Assembly (NCBI GenBank): GCA_002221725.1
Contig: NJFT01000231.1
Location: forward strand, 1-62,909
Direction: 5' to 3'
Source of the DNA: Scedosporium boydii
Taxonomy: Eukaryota; Ascomycota; Sordariomycetes; Microascales; Microascaceae
DNA: 62,909 nucleotides
Position 1 is the stretch's first letter. Each line of letters starts with the position of its first letter. The notes beneath the pieces were generated by a model that saw only the letters and a list, made by a program, of their open reading frames with translations, did no database searches and was not told the origin of the DNA. The translations under genes were made by a program, and so were the position numbers. Shown here piece after piece: positions 42,246 to 53,423 of the stretch.

Positions 42246-44269
42246 ATGGCTATGGGGAGTATCGGAGTTCTAGATCCTGCTACTCGAGGTATGCCCTCTT
42301 GCGATTCACGACGTGATCAAGGACTTGGCTTCCTGGCCTAGTGTCCGTGTCTCAATGCAAGCTAACATATGCAACCTCCAGAAGCGCCGAGGCAGATTAA
42401 TGAGCTACCTCCTGCGCTGAGAAGACAGTTCTATCCTCCTGTAGTCTTTCTAGACGTCCTCGAAAGGGCCGGCTCATCGAACGAACACAGCATACGTTTG
42501 GATCCCGACGTATCGCTTGAAAGGTCTCTGGACCTCGAGCAGATCTTCCGCGGATTTGTCGATAGGCTGGCGCTGATTTGCCAGAATGAGCCCAGTGGAG
42601 ATACCGTTACGTCGGCGACAATTTTAAAGGAACCAGACAAGGTGCTGTATGTATTCGCCTCAAACTCCAGGCCCAAATCGAAGCACCGGAAGCTACAGGA
42701 ATCTGTGTCCTTGATCCTTAGGATTTTGAGCTCCTGGACGCAGTCGGGGCCATCAGGACAAAGTGGAAATGAAGCCCTTGTTCTGAATCTTGTTCTGAAC
42801 CTTGTCCTTGTACTTAATCATTCAAGGATCAAGTCATACCTGAACTGTCTTGGGGGGCATCTGAAGGACTGCATCCAGGCATTGAGGAACAGCGAGAACG
42901 GTGGAAAGAGTACAGAGGGTGGTAAGATAATCTATACTGTTTTCTTATTCAATTAGAGGGCCAGCTAACCCTTGTAGATCGCCTTCTCATACCTCTCCTT
43001 GAAAACTTGAAGGTCTTGGCCTCGACTGCTCACGAAAGGGCTAAGGCCGATCTCGACTCTGGTAGGTTGCACCTAACAAGACCTCAGGAGATAAGCAGTT
43101 TCATTCATCAAAGCTGACGATGTTTTCCTAACTCGACCTAATCAGAGGTATCCAAAAACAATTACCTCTCTGCTATCAAGGCAGTAATTGATTCCATTGA
43201 TGGAATCTACTCCTCGAGTCAAGTCTTTTATAGAATCCGCCTCTGGCTTGTTAATGAGGAGCGTCTACACAACTCAGGTTGTTGGTACGAGGTCTGTCAT
43301 ATTTCCGAACGGCTAGGTGCCTACAGAAAGGCGGCCGACACTTTCTTACTCGCACGGGAGCTGTGGCCCAGCCTCTTTGACCAGTTTGATGTTCGGTTCA
43401 TCGACTCTATCTCGAAAGGCCAGTGTCCATTAGTGGGCCCCGCGAAGACTGCCCAGCAGTTTATCCGAGTGTTCACCTCAAATGAAGCAGAGCTGGCAAG
43501 ATCCAAAGACGAGGTGAACAGGCTCAACACTGTCGGAGACTTCGACGGCAAGCTTGAGGAGAAGTGGAAGAGGAAGAGTAAAACCACCGTTCATGCTGAG
43601 ATTCAGCTCCATCACTGGCTCGAAAATAATGGTGGGACCGCCCCTCATCGGTTCTTCAACATGTACACATACATCGGCTCAAGCAAGCCCACCTGCAAGC
43701 TGTGTGCGTACTACTTCGATGAGCACCCCACCGATGTTAAGGTTCGAGCTTCACACGGGAATGTCTACTCGGCGTGGGCATACCCGCCGGTCTACGAGGA
43801 CCAAGGCGAGAAAGGCCAGGAAATTCGCCGAAGGGTGATGCACAGCATGAAGAAGAGAATTGTGGCCGACATCTTCCGTCTGTTGACGGAGAAGGTTGGA
43901 TATCGCAGAGCTCACGACTCGACCGACCGATGGCAGGAAAGCGTTCGGCTCCCACCTCGTGTCAACACAGATATCATGTCAGACTATTTGGACTTCATGT
44001 CCGATACAATGGACAATCTGAGTCTTGCTGGTGAGCCCGACATTGATACAACCCTCTCAACGCCAAGACGGAAAGAAAGAGGCTCGAATAATACAGACAC
44101 GCCTTCGCCTCGACTTTCGATACCGCAAGAGACGGTTGTCCCTCCACCTCGTTCCGAGGCAGATACCATTGCGAGATATTTTGACTTCATCTCGGATACA
44201 ATGGATAACCTGAGTCTTTCTGGTGAGCCGGACGTCGAGACGGACGGCGTACCTGATAGCTGGGAATAA
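42246..44269 (+). CDS. OTT_1508-like (CDA-superfamily) deaminase-domain protein, 596 residues
   Basis: Model: exons 42246-42288, 42382-42921, 42978-43061 and 43146-44269, with introns of 93, 56 and 84 nt and clear GCTAAC branch points. The first 330 residues are helical and unassigned. The C-terminal domain has the zinc-deaminase signature: H372-A-E374 (TVHAEIQLHHWL) and P-T-C406-K-L-C409 about 30 residues later, as in the fungal OTT_1508-like deaminase family. His, Glu and both Cys are present, so the site looks catalytically competent. The substrate (nucleic-acid base, nucleotide or other) is unknown; related families include conflict and toxin deaminases. The tail has two copies of a unit of about 20 residues (DFxSDTMDNLSLxGEPD). 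The stop at 44267-44269 is followed by about 63 open codons that resemble the same tail. Confidence 0.75.
43978..44240 (+). repeat. tail duplication in the deaminase gene
   Basis: Two direct copies, with cores at 43984-44039 and about 44173-44228, share TTYGACTTCAT-TCGATACAATGGA-AA-CTGAGTCTT-TGGTGAGCC. The spacer also partly reappears after the stop (GAGGCTCGxATAxxxACAC near 44270), so the repeat period is about 190 bp and a third partial unit lies downstream. Confidence 0.75.
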
Positions 44270-44456
44270 TACAGAGGCTCGGATACGGACACACCCTCTA
44301 CATCTCAGCTTTCGGTATCCCAACTGGCTTCATCTACATCTGCGGATGGCGAAGACATACTCGCCACCGAGACTGAAGCAGAGTCCGATAGCGGTCGAGG
44401 GAATGGTATTCCGCTCCATCTAGCCGGGTTGAGATCTACATCATTTTCGACCCGCG

Positions 44457-44577
44457 GATCGTGAATGCGACGCCTTCCACTCCGTCATCCTCGCTATTAT
44501 TCCATCACCTTTCTTAACCCTTCAGGTGGTCAAAAAATAGCGAGGGCGTTGGAGCGGAGCGCGTTGTACTCACGATC
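44457..44577. repeat. imperfect inverted repeat / long hairpin 1
   Basis: Left arm 44457-44498 (GATCGTGA...CCTCGCTATT) pairs with right arm 44536-44577 (AATAGCGAGG...TCACGATC). The inner part (CACCT ... AGGTG) prolongs the stem, leaving a small TTCTTAACCCTTC loop. Mismatches are mostly transitions. Confidence 0.8.
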
Positions 44578-44588
44578 TGTCAATAAAC

Positions 44589-44625
44589 CGAAGCTTAGGC
44601 TTCCTTTCTTTCTAGCGGAAAGATA
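44589..44625. repeat. short stem-loops between the two long hairpins
   Basis: GAAGC-TTA-GGCTTC, and the overlapping GGCT-TC-CTTTC ... GAAAG-ATAAG-AGCC pairing, give alternative small hairpins. A further short stem, CCGGT-GGCCCT-ACCGG, lies at about 44652-44668. Confidence 0.6.
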
Positions 44626-44677
44626 AGAGCCTTACAGCTGCACCTGTCACGCCGGTGGCCCTACCGGTAGTACGCAT

Positions 44678-44784
44678 TGCGCAGTCGAGGGAATTTGAGC
44701 CCGCTGAATTGGGACGCATGCGTAAACTACTAGAACATCGCATGCGCCCAATGCAGCGATTGCTCAGATTCCCTCGACTGCGCA
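44678..44784. repeat. imperfect inverted repeat / long hairpin 2
   Basis: Left arm 44678-44722 (TGCGCAGTCGAGGGAAT ... CGCATGCG) pairs with right arm 44739-44784 (CGCATGCG ... ATTCCCTCGACTGCGCA). The loop is 16 nt (TAAACTACTAGAACAT). Both ends of the stem pair perfectly for 8-17 bp. No TA or other clear target duplication is seen outside it. Confidence 0.9.
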
Positions 44785-45121
44785 CTGCTCGTGTAGCTTA
44801 GGAGCTTAAGAGCAGGCTGAAAATAAACAGCCGGGCAGGCGCATAGTGCTTGTTTAAAAAAAAAAATGAGATGGTGGGAAGAAAGGGGGGGAGGGGAGGA
44901 GAGCGAGGAGAGAGGGAGATCGAGAAGAAGGGGGTGGAATTCTTGGGAGGGGAGGGTTTTCACTTCTGGCATTTCATCAATCATCCCATGGGATGCCGTC
45001 CTGTCTTTACGGTTCTGTGATTATTATTATTATTTTATTTGAATACATTGAAGTTCTGTACGATCCCGATTCAAGATTACCTTGAACGGTGAATATATCG
45101 CATGTAATAGAGAGAGTCAGG
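44785..45121. other. spacer 3' of hairpins
   Basis: A GGCTG-AAAATAAA-CAGCC stem-loop lies at 44814-44831. A purine-rich strand (44870-44960) and ATT repeats (45021-45040) follow. No gene is seen. Confidence 0.4.
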
Positions 45122-47707
45122 TTAACTCTGACCTTCGCCATCGAATGCGTTGTATTCGCCAAGCTGCGGACCGCCTGCAGTCATCTGTGATGGGAAGCCA
45201 GCGCTGAGGTCAGCGTTTGGCAAGGGCCAAAACTCCCATCCAGGGTAAGCTTGCTGGGAGAAGTCTGGCAAGTAGTAGTTCGAAATGTCTTCGTGAGCCT
45301 TGTTACCAGACGAGGCATCGAGTTGACAAATGCATCCGCCTGCGTCTGCCGTGCAATTATGATCCGCATCACAATGCAGAGAAATTCCCGAATCGCGGAA
45401 GCCGGCTTCCGGGCTCGGGATATAGGACTCAGGCTGTGCATCCGCCAGCGATGAGGTATCACCGGACTCGCTCATGGGAGGTAGTGAAGGGGACGGCTGA
45501 ACCCGAGTCTGGGAGGAGAGTCGGTTCCGCTGGGGGGCGAGCCTGCGTAAAGGGATGGGTGCCCCTGGTACGGTATTAGTTCTGGAGTTGGAGCCCGTTT
45601 GGGCGGTGGGCTCGAGGGATGGTGGTCTTGTGGAAGAGGATCGTCGAGTGGAGATGTTTTGAGGCCGCCTGGCCACCGAGAGAGACGAGGAGCCAAATCT
45701 GCCTTTACAGTTTCGCAAGGCGAAGGCTACGTAGACGTCGACGACGGTTTCTAGCGCTCGAAGGATCTGGAAGCGTCGACCAGGATCGAGATCGGGGACA
45801 TGGGAGAGTTCCCTTTGAAGCCCATCGCAAAGGATCCCGGTGGCTTTCTTTAACTCGTCTTTGACTTCGTGGTGTTCGATAACGGGCTCAAATTCTAAAT
45901 AATTGTTAGTGGGAGAAATATCAAGCATTGATAGAAAGTGTAACTAGCACATACCTGGTTGAGGGACGTCGGGATCTGTTGGAAAGATGAGCCTGCAAAT
46001 CTGCTCCCAGGTTTGTATCTTGCCATTTGCCTTCCTGTCGACGAGAGTCTTGCTCATCTCCTCCGTGATCCCATCCTCGGGATCTTGCGTTGGCTTATTA
46101 CGGCCCTCAGGTTCGCACATTTGGTCCTTCGGCAATTCTGAATGTCTATCGAGAGCCTCTTCGGAAGGAAATCCCTTCTTACACCGGCGACACTGATGCA
46201 TCACGGCGGCTCCTCGGCGATGCCATGTCTGGATGTGGCGCCTAGAATTTTTTACTGTTAGCAAAGCTACGTGAAGACACGAATATTGTTGCCGTTCTTC
46301 TTACTTGAGCTCGGGAATGCCGATGATGGGCTTTCGGCAGCAGTTCTCATAGTCGCGGATATTGAAGCGCAGTGGATTGCGCTTCCTGTATGGGCAACTG
46401 AACGCAGACTGCTGGGTGGCTGTCTTGGCCCTCTTCCGGCTCATATCGTCGGGTGAGAGCAAGTCGTCCCCGCCATTCCCGCCTGGCTGATCGTTCGTAA
46501 AATCGTCGCCACCATCCCCGGCTTGTTGAGAAGTGCGTTTGCGGCTATTTGACCCTCCAGCTCCTCTCTGTTCTGATGAGCCCATGGAAGTTGTGCCCGA
46601 ATTATCCCACGATGAATTATCTCCAGGAGAGGCTTGGTAATAGACACTATTTGAAGTCCAGCCATGCTGGTGGGCAACAACATCGATATCCTCCAGGCAT
46701 CTAATGACTGCATCCAGAATCTTAAGAGGTACTCGCGCATTCGAGGACTCAACACCATACGCTTCTCGCAAAATGGAATGGCCTATCCTTTCCACAACAG
46801 CTGGATCGTAGCTGTTACCGTCAGGCGGAGCATACCATGGTTCGGGGAGGCACTCATGTTGAGGACGGACACAGCTCTCCTGTTCTAAAGATATTTCCTC
46901 GTGGGGCGGACTCCGAGAACCCCTGAGACGACGATGTAGGGGCTTGTCAGCAGCCTCTTGCGTATCCGAAAGTGACGACCGGGGTGGGAATAAGATCAAG
47001 CTTCGATGGCTGGGGAACGTCGGAAGAGATTTTGTTCGGTTGTGAACTTTGGCACGGGCTTCCAAGAGATGCGATCGGAACTGGGCGAAAGTAAGAGGCG
47101 CAGGAGAAGTGGGAGATGCACTCAAGTGAGATGGGTCGGAGCCCCCGCGGGGTCTAATCCCTCTCTTCCTTGAGCGGCGTAACCTTATCGGAAGGCTCAG
47201 GGTTTGAAATTCATTGGGCTGAGGTGAAATAGGTCTTGGGCTCTCCTCGGCGCCGTCAGACTCCTCCATAATGACATGTATTTGAGGAGAGAATGGGCGG
47301 CGGTGATGCGGGACAGCATCAGGATAGACCGAATCCAGCGGTTGGGGCAAGTCAAATTCCTTGTAGAGCCCGGCTTCGTGTTCGCTCAAGAAGGTTAACG
47401 GGCTCCCCGGAAACGTTCCTGGGGTACTCGGAGTGGACGCGATGCTGGATGCAGAGTAAGTGAGCGACTCCGCACAAGAGCTTGTCGAGGACGGGCTCCG
47501 ACAGTGACCCAGCGCATCGTGGCCGAATCCCGCACTTGGTGATGGGAGCTCTTCTATCTCGCTAATAGAAGCTGCTAGGCTTGAGCTTCTTGTCCGTTTG
47601 TGAAACGGCATTGCTGGACGTTTGGGGGAATCGAGCCACGAGAAGGGAATGGCGTGGAAATAAGGAAGCTCCTCATCTTCCGTAGGATGGGCCGGATGCG
47701 CAGACAT
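45122..47707 (-). CDS. large fungal C2H2-type regulatory protein, 820 residues
   Basis: Model: exons 47707-46305, 46241-45955 and 45894-45122, with introns of 63 and 60 nt. The N-terminal 400 residues are Ser/Pro-rich and disordered. Around the first intron stands the atypical finger block FSCPYRKRNPLRFN-IRDYENC ... ELKRHIQTWHRRG ... HQCRRCKKGFPSEEALDRH ... C, a well-known fungal arrangement of divergent C2H2 fingers; the intron splits it. A nuclear-type KRTSQ/SRKRAK basic cluster precedes it. The C-terminus carries an ATGILCDGLQ-type helical segment and a Ser-rich, then acidic and aromatic tail. Nuclear regulation is likely; the target is unknown. No lesion is seen. Confidence 0.75.
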
Positions 47708-49780
47708 GTGGATAAAGAGGCAGCAGGCACCTAAAGATGACTTGAAGTGGGTATAGGATTTGTCGGATGAAGCTTTGGAAGTAATAATGAGGTTGCTAAT
47801 TGATTGGCGATTGGTTTAAGGCAGCAGGTAGTTTGAAAGTGTCGATGGATCACAAGAGATCAACGAAAATCAGGTTGCAAGAATGACAAGAAGGACAAGA
47901 ATGACAGTTCTTCCCGACGTCCCTCGAGAAGTCAACGAAAGCGGGCTCTCCACCTGCGCGCGGTGTGTGGTTCGCATCCCGTCTGTCGGCAGGCAGCCAA
48001 CGTCATGTCAAGAAGTGGAAGAACTGGCGCAGGCCGCCTTCTTCCCTCTCATACATTATTAGCCCGGTAGCCCTGATCCTGCAGCAATTGAAGATCGCTG
48101 ATTTGCTTATGGAGATCACCATGAGCTGCTGATGGCGGGTTGGCCTTGTCTTTCATTGGCGCTCCCGACAAACCCCTGCAGTAGATGGCTCTCCCGTTTC
48201 AGGGGACATTGAGAAGACGATGGGAGGGCTCGGCTGGCTCCTTGGAAGGCAGGCCCTCGATCAAAATACGACCAGTCGGCGAAATCAAGGGTTTCGAAAC
48301 TCGAAATTACTTCGTTTGGTGGAAACATTGTGTTCATGAGATGTTCCATGACAGTTCGCAGGGCTGCAGGGGTTGTCGCTCCCCACCCCCGACCCCTTCT
48401 TCCCGGGTCGGCGTCCCTGAAGACTTGCCTCTTGGTGCAATTGTTCATGAAGCACTGACTGCATAGGTGGCAATCGTCTTGAATTTGATCGTGAGTGTGG
48501 TCTGAGTCTGATGGTGAAGTCCATCGAGTCGTATAGTGGGACTGTTCGGAATATAAAGGAGGAATGAATCTCTTCTGAAGAGAGATGGATGATGAGAGAA
48601 TCTAAAACAAAATTTCCAATATCAATATTTTCGATAGAAACCAAACCAAGCTTGCACGCACGAATGGCTGATCGTCGCGACTCAATGCCGCTGTCCAGCG
48701 GCTGCACATCAACGTATGCAACCTGGTCCAACGCCCCGACGCCCGCCTGCCAGCCACATCCAGATTGCTAACCCCGAGTGTCCAGTAGCAGCAGCAGACC
48801 CGTAGATGGCGGCGCTAGTGGCATGCTGGACGCCTTCATGTATGACACGTCGTCGATCCAAGAACGGCTCTTGTTCCCTTCATCTGCAGCCTGTCAATCG
48901 TCGAGGAATGCGAGCGTCTTGGCCGTGATCTCGCGGTGTAACTCTTTGATGAATAGCAGCTCCAATAGCAGCTCCGGGGATTCTTCCGATCTTGTTCTCT
49001 CGGAGTGAATAATTCAGTGGAAGCAGTGGGGAGGGTCCGGCCTGGACCGACCAAGCAAAGCTCCCCCTTTCCCCTTTCACAGGACCACAGCCAGCGATGG
49101 TCCTCAATCCCCAATCCTGCCAGCCAAACCTCGAATTGTATCCGCATCCGACTCTTCAGACCTCGACCTGTTGCATGCGTCTTCAAGCATCTTCATGAGT
49201 CAGCTTGCATCTCTATCCCCGGATGATCACGAATTGGAACCAAAGAATGGGAATAGATCAGGCCAGTGTCTCTGCCGGGCCAAATTATTTCCACCACCCA
49301 AAGCTTCCCCGAAAGAGAACCGCAACACCACATTGATCCCGTATAAGTACGACCCAACCCTCCCAAAGTCCTCCCATCAACACCTCACAGATGCATAAAG
49401 ACGGAAGCGAACCATAAAATGCACTCGAATATATAATCAAACCTCCCGGGAAAGTAGCCGGATGACAAAGACGGGGCGCGCCGCTGAACAAATGCAGCTC
49501 TCGGCGAAGGAGATGCAGCTCTTCGCAGGGTGGAAGAGCATAAGCCCGGACTGATTAGACGACCGACCTGGCAGTTGCTTCTTGAACTTCTTCGGACTCC
49601 TGTTTGAGTGCTGAGCGAACAAGAGAAGGGGGGAGATTCTCCAGAGGAATGCGAAGTATAAAGGAGCCCGTAAGGCCGTGCTTCGGGCAGGGCACTTACA
49701 CCCAGAGACTCATCGTCGCCATCAAACCTAGTTTCGAGGATTTTTGTTTCTCAAAAAATCCCAGCTCCATAAATAACACT
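47708..49780. other. 2-kb intergenic region
   Basis: It holds the promoter of the large C2H2 gene on the left and of the defensin-like gene on the right. Open frames on both strands (e.g. 48731-48285 minus) lack any family feature. Confidence 0.4.
49657..49662 (+). promoter_or_regulatory. TATA box of the defensin-like gene
   Basis: TATAAA lies 119 bp upstream of the ATG at 49781. That spacing fits a transcript start near 49690 and a leader of about 90 nt, typical of strongly inducible small secreted-protein genes in fungi. Confidence 0.5.
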
Positions 49781-50105
49781 ATGCGTCTCTCGCTCGCCGT
49801 CCTCGTCGCCTCCTTCACGGCCGCCCTGGCCGCTCCGGCTCCCGAAGCCGGACCAAACACCATCGAACGACGCGCTCCTTCTTGCAACATCGCCAGCGAT
49901 GCCTGCTACATCAGCTGCGCTGGTGGAAGCGCATACCTCAACTGTTACGGTTCTTACGTATGTCACATCAATGACACATTACACCTTGTTAATCGCCAGT
50001 CATGGCCCGCCGTACTAACGGATCCATCTCGTGGGCGTGTAGTGCGTGCCTACTGGAACTGCTGGCAATTATGGATACTGCGAATGCAAGTGCCGTTACG
50101 GATAG
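49781..50105 (+). CDS. secreted eight-cysteine CS-alpha-beta (defensin-like) peptide
   Basis: Model: exons 49781-49957 and 50043-50105, with one 85-nt intron, giving 79 residues. The signal peptide is about 18 residues (MRLSLAVLVASFTAALAA). A short acidic propiece ends in ERR, a Kex2-type dibasic site, leaving a mature peptide of about 45 residues. Its cysteine spacing is C-x6-C-x3-C-x8-C-x4-C-x11-C-x-C-x-C. The CxxxC and CxC pair is the hallmark of the CS-alpha-beta fold, here with a fourth disulfide. The exon junction falls just before the fifth Cys and is required to complete the pattern. Fungal defensin-like peptides are antimicrobial or effector candidates; activity here is untested. It is convergent with the 5-phosphatase gene. 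Confidence 0.75.
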
Positions 50106-50509
50106 ATCCCGGCAGAGGATATTCACAGTCATATAAAATGAGAAAAGAAAATAAAATGTATTCCTTGAGCACTGTATTGTCCCCGTCTAATTCGGTATAT
50201 ATGTTATATCAAGATCTCGAAGTGGATCATAACACGGCTCGAGCATCCCTCCAGAGTAGAAATGATGCGCAAACGCCATTCGCAACAGCCCGCCTGAGCT
50301 GCTCCTAGTCATAAATAATATGCCCAAACCCAAATCAAAGGATGTAAACTTAGAAGAGATGAACCCCCTCTACCCTCGCCGAAAAGGAAGAAAAATAAAG
50401 TTTCATGATGGGTATCATAACGTGATGTTTCCCCTTCAATATCACTCGTTTATAAGAAGAAATGCAGGAAGAGAAAAAAGAAATAAAGACAGAAAAAAAA
50501 GGTGACTCC
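50106..50509. other. 3' spacer between defensin-like gene and 5-phosphatase
   Basis: Short AT-rich convergent 3' flanks with A-rich runs near 50485-50500. No gene is seen. Confidence 0.4.
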
Positions 50510-52381
50510 TCACCATCCCTGATACAGCCACCATCCTAAGATGATGGCTACCATAAGCGTACCAAGGATCAACGCCCCCTCTTGAGTACTCCACAGAAAC
50601 ATACTCCATCCGGCCATTACTTCCTTCTTCCTTGCTGCTGCTCGTCGCTCCCAGGCCTCCGGGTCGATTGTCACAGGCAACTTCATGCGAGGATCCAGGT
50701 TCCATTCGGCCACCGTTGCTGCGCTGACACCATCCTCGAGTTCCTTCGGAGGGATTAGGTCTACCTTGTCGATTACAGGAACCTCCACCCGGAGGAAAAC
50801 GGGCCGGTGGTCGCTCGATGATACAACCGGCATGCAGTCATAGCCATGAACTTTCATCTCGGGAGTCGCCTTTGATAGGCGGGCCTTGGTCCACGGCGCG
50901 ATGTCGAGGTAAAGAATCCGATCGGTCCAGGAAGGATACCTATGCGGCGCAAATTTCCAGCGGACATTGAGAGGGTCTCTTAAAGTAGACGACTCGGCGG
51001 GCAAAATGTCATACTTGTACGTTGGGGGAAACTCGATTCTATGCTCCGAGAGTCCGTGAAGGGCCCGACCAGAAAGGCGCTCCCGAGTGAGCTGGTCCAA
51101 GGGCAAGAACTGCGGGTAATAGTGCTCAGACTCTGGGTCCAGGCTTGGGAAGTCCGCATCTGGCGGGGGTGATGTAGCAGATATCCGGTAGTTCAAATCT
51201 CCACCGACGAAGAGATGCGATGTGGGTTTGAAGACCGAGATGTCATGCAGTCGCTGTTGCATCAAGATACTCTCCTCATTAACTTGATTGTGCAAAAGAC
51301 GTACGGCCTCTTCAACGCTAGCACGTCCATTCCCGCCCTCTTGAGCGTCTGCCGAGGACGAAGCGTCAGTGGACGAGGAGCCACTTGGCTTCTTAGGCTG
51401 AAGGATCTTCTCCGGATTGTCAAAGGTCATGCTTCGCATGATCGCTGCCCAATTCGCGTTCCGCCTGGCAAGGTTCCACTCCATGGCAGCAAGATGCGTC
51501 GCGACAAAAGTTATCTCTGAACTCTTGTCACTTCTAACTCCCTCGTACACGATCCGCAGACCGACGGCACCCTTGTTTCCCATCTCTGCGGCGCCGAAGC
51601 CGACTTCTGCCTCCTGCACGTCCGCCACGGTTTTTGGGTCCCGCGCAAAAAGGAGTATGGCGGTCATACCGACATTCTTCGATCGCACGAGCGTATACAC
51701 CGGCGGCGCCACCAGGCTCGCGCGGTTGAGGAGTGAGATGGCCCCATCACCGCCGGGAGCATCTTCCGGAGCCTCGGGGTTGTTCAGGACATCGGCGGCG
51801 AGGTTAAGGGCCTCTTCGTAGCGTGTGAGGTAGGGGTTGAGAAAATACGATCCGATAAAGGAATACGCGATCGGGGCTACTTCCTGAAGCGAGCTAAGAA
51901 AACCAAGAATACGAGTGATTAGCAAACAATCGGCTTGCGAAACACAGTAATCCCGTGCTCGAATACGACCAAGATGGCGTCGTCATTCCCTAAAAGTACC
52001 CCGCCGCCACCATCGCGTGACACGATCGAAGGGTTGGACTCTCTGTCTTGGAAAGAGGGTGGGTGTGTCACGGGGTGCAAAGCAAGCAGGAAAGACTCAC
52101 AAGACTACGAGATCCGGCAGCTCCGCCCGCTGTTTCAGTGCGGTATGGAGATGGGTCGCAAATACGGGCACGTCGATAAAGTTCTTCGCGCAGTTGAAGG
52201 TGAGGAAGAACACGTCGACGGCCGTCGAGGGGGTCATGGTCGAGGCGGACGAGGACCGGCGTTCACCAGCAGTAGCAGACACAGGAACGGAAACAGAGGC
52301 GATCTTGTCTGCGGTTGCTGGCGCTGGTTGGGCGAGACCTGGAGTTTCTTGGGGGTGGGGCGCTTTTGTGCGGCGGAACAT
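50510..52381 (-). CDS. INP54: INP54-like tail-anchored inositol polyphosphate 5-phosphatase, 554 residues
   Basis: Model: exons 52381-52101 and 51893-50510 with a 207-nt intron; the join restores LPDLVVFSLQEVAPIAYSFIG. The IPPc catalytic motifs are in order: FLTFNCAKNF, QEVAP (metal-binding Glu), THLAAMEWN, GGDLNYRI, FPPTYKYD, PSWTDRILY and SSSDHRPVF. The last 20 residues (GALILGTLMVAIILGWWLYQ) form a C-terminal membrane anchor, as in yeast Inp54, an ER-bound PtdIns(4,5)P2 5-phosphatase. The first 45 or so residues and a Ser-rich loop (about 270-290) are extra relative to yeast. It likely turns PI(4,5)P2 into PI4P at the ER face. Start at 52381; no earlier in-frame ATG is convincing. Confidence 0.85.
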
Positions 52382-53423
52382 TCCGGTTCAGCAGCCTGGC
52401 TGGCGTGGATTTTCAGTGGCTGGAGGTTCTGGTGTCTTTCGATTATAGGCGCTATTACTGCCCAACAAAGTGAGAATTTCCAGACGGCCTGGCCTTTCTC
52501 CGTGTAATTGTTCAATTGGGGTTTAGCCCAGCTTGGAGGGGGGTTATTTCGGGAAGAGAGCAAAGTAAAGTACTTGTCGTCAATCTCCTCTCGCCGAGTT
52601 TGTGGTTGCACGGATCTCAAAGGGGGAAGATGGCACGAGCGGCGGATCATTGCAATTATATAGACGAATGTGTCAAGCTTCACACCTGAATCCTCCTTAT
52701 GCAGTAGCTCCTTCTTGTTCATTGTTCACGCGTTCCCTCCTTCCGCCTCCAAGTCGATGCAGGCAGCAGCTGCCCTCGACTAATCTGCCTCCACTTGTGG
52801 AAGGAGGGAGCCTCAAGCTAGAAAGCCGCGTGATGACTTGTCCCAATGCATCGGTTGATGGATTGATGATATTCGGTTGTACAGCCACGAAAGCTCATCC
52901 TCGATATCCACGATTTAGGAGGGGTTGGAATTGCAATGGACCCTGCTGACCCTGCTGACCCTGCCCCTTGCCTCAACTGTATGTCCGGTAGGCTGGGAGA
53001 GGAGAGGAGGGGAGGGAGCTGAATCCATCTGTAGGAGGCTGCGCTAGCCTAGCATCCGGACCAGAGCCTGGCTAATAAGCGACTAGAAAGACCCTTGGGC
53101 ATTCACAGCCACGCTTCTGTGGGGAACGGGGAACCTCTTCTCGAAGAGGCTGGCTTATAAGTTATGACTGTTGCTTTCAAAATGGATTATTATATTTTCT
53201 GTTGGCTTTGCATCAAGCTCTAGAAATTATCTACAGGGGTCCGTAGCTCTGTCCCCCGCCAGCTCCTGGCGCGAAGACAGCCACCACTCACCGAGTCTCT
53301 CGATATCTGCAGGTTCCAGCCAAACCCGTCTCATCTCCCAGACCTAATCTGAGACTGGAACCCATCAACGGTTTCTAATATTCCTTTCTGACTCATGAAC
53401 CCAGATCAGAGACAGAAGTAGGT
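52382..53423. other. intergenic between 5-phosphatase and PKA genes
   Basis: The promoter region of the 5-phosphatase, then 3' flank of the kinase. A CCCTGCTGA triplet tandem occurs at 52940-52966. No gene is recognised. Confidence 0.4.

Noticed and set aside
44457..44784. tRNA or hammerhead ribozyme in the hairpin region
   Set aside because: No cloverleaf with T-loop GTTCRA and no CTGATGA...GAA catalytic core could be found.
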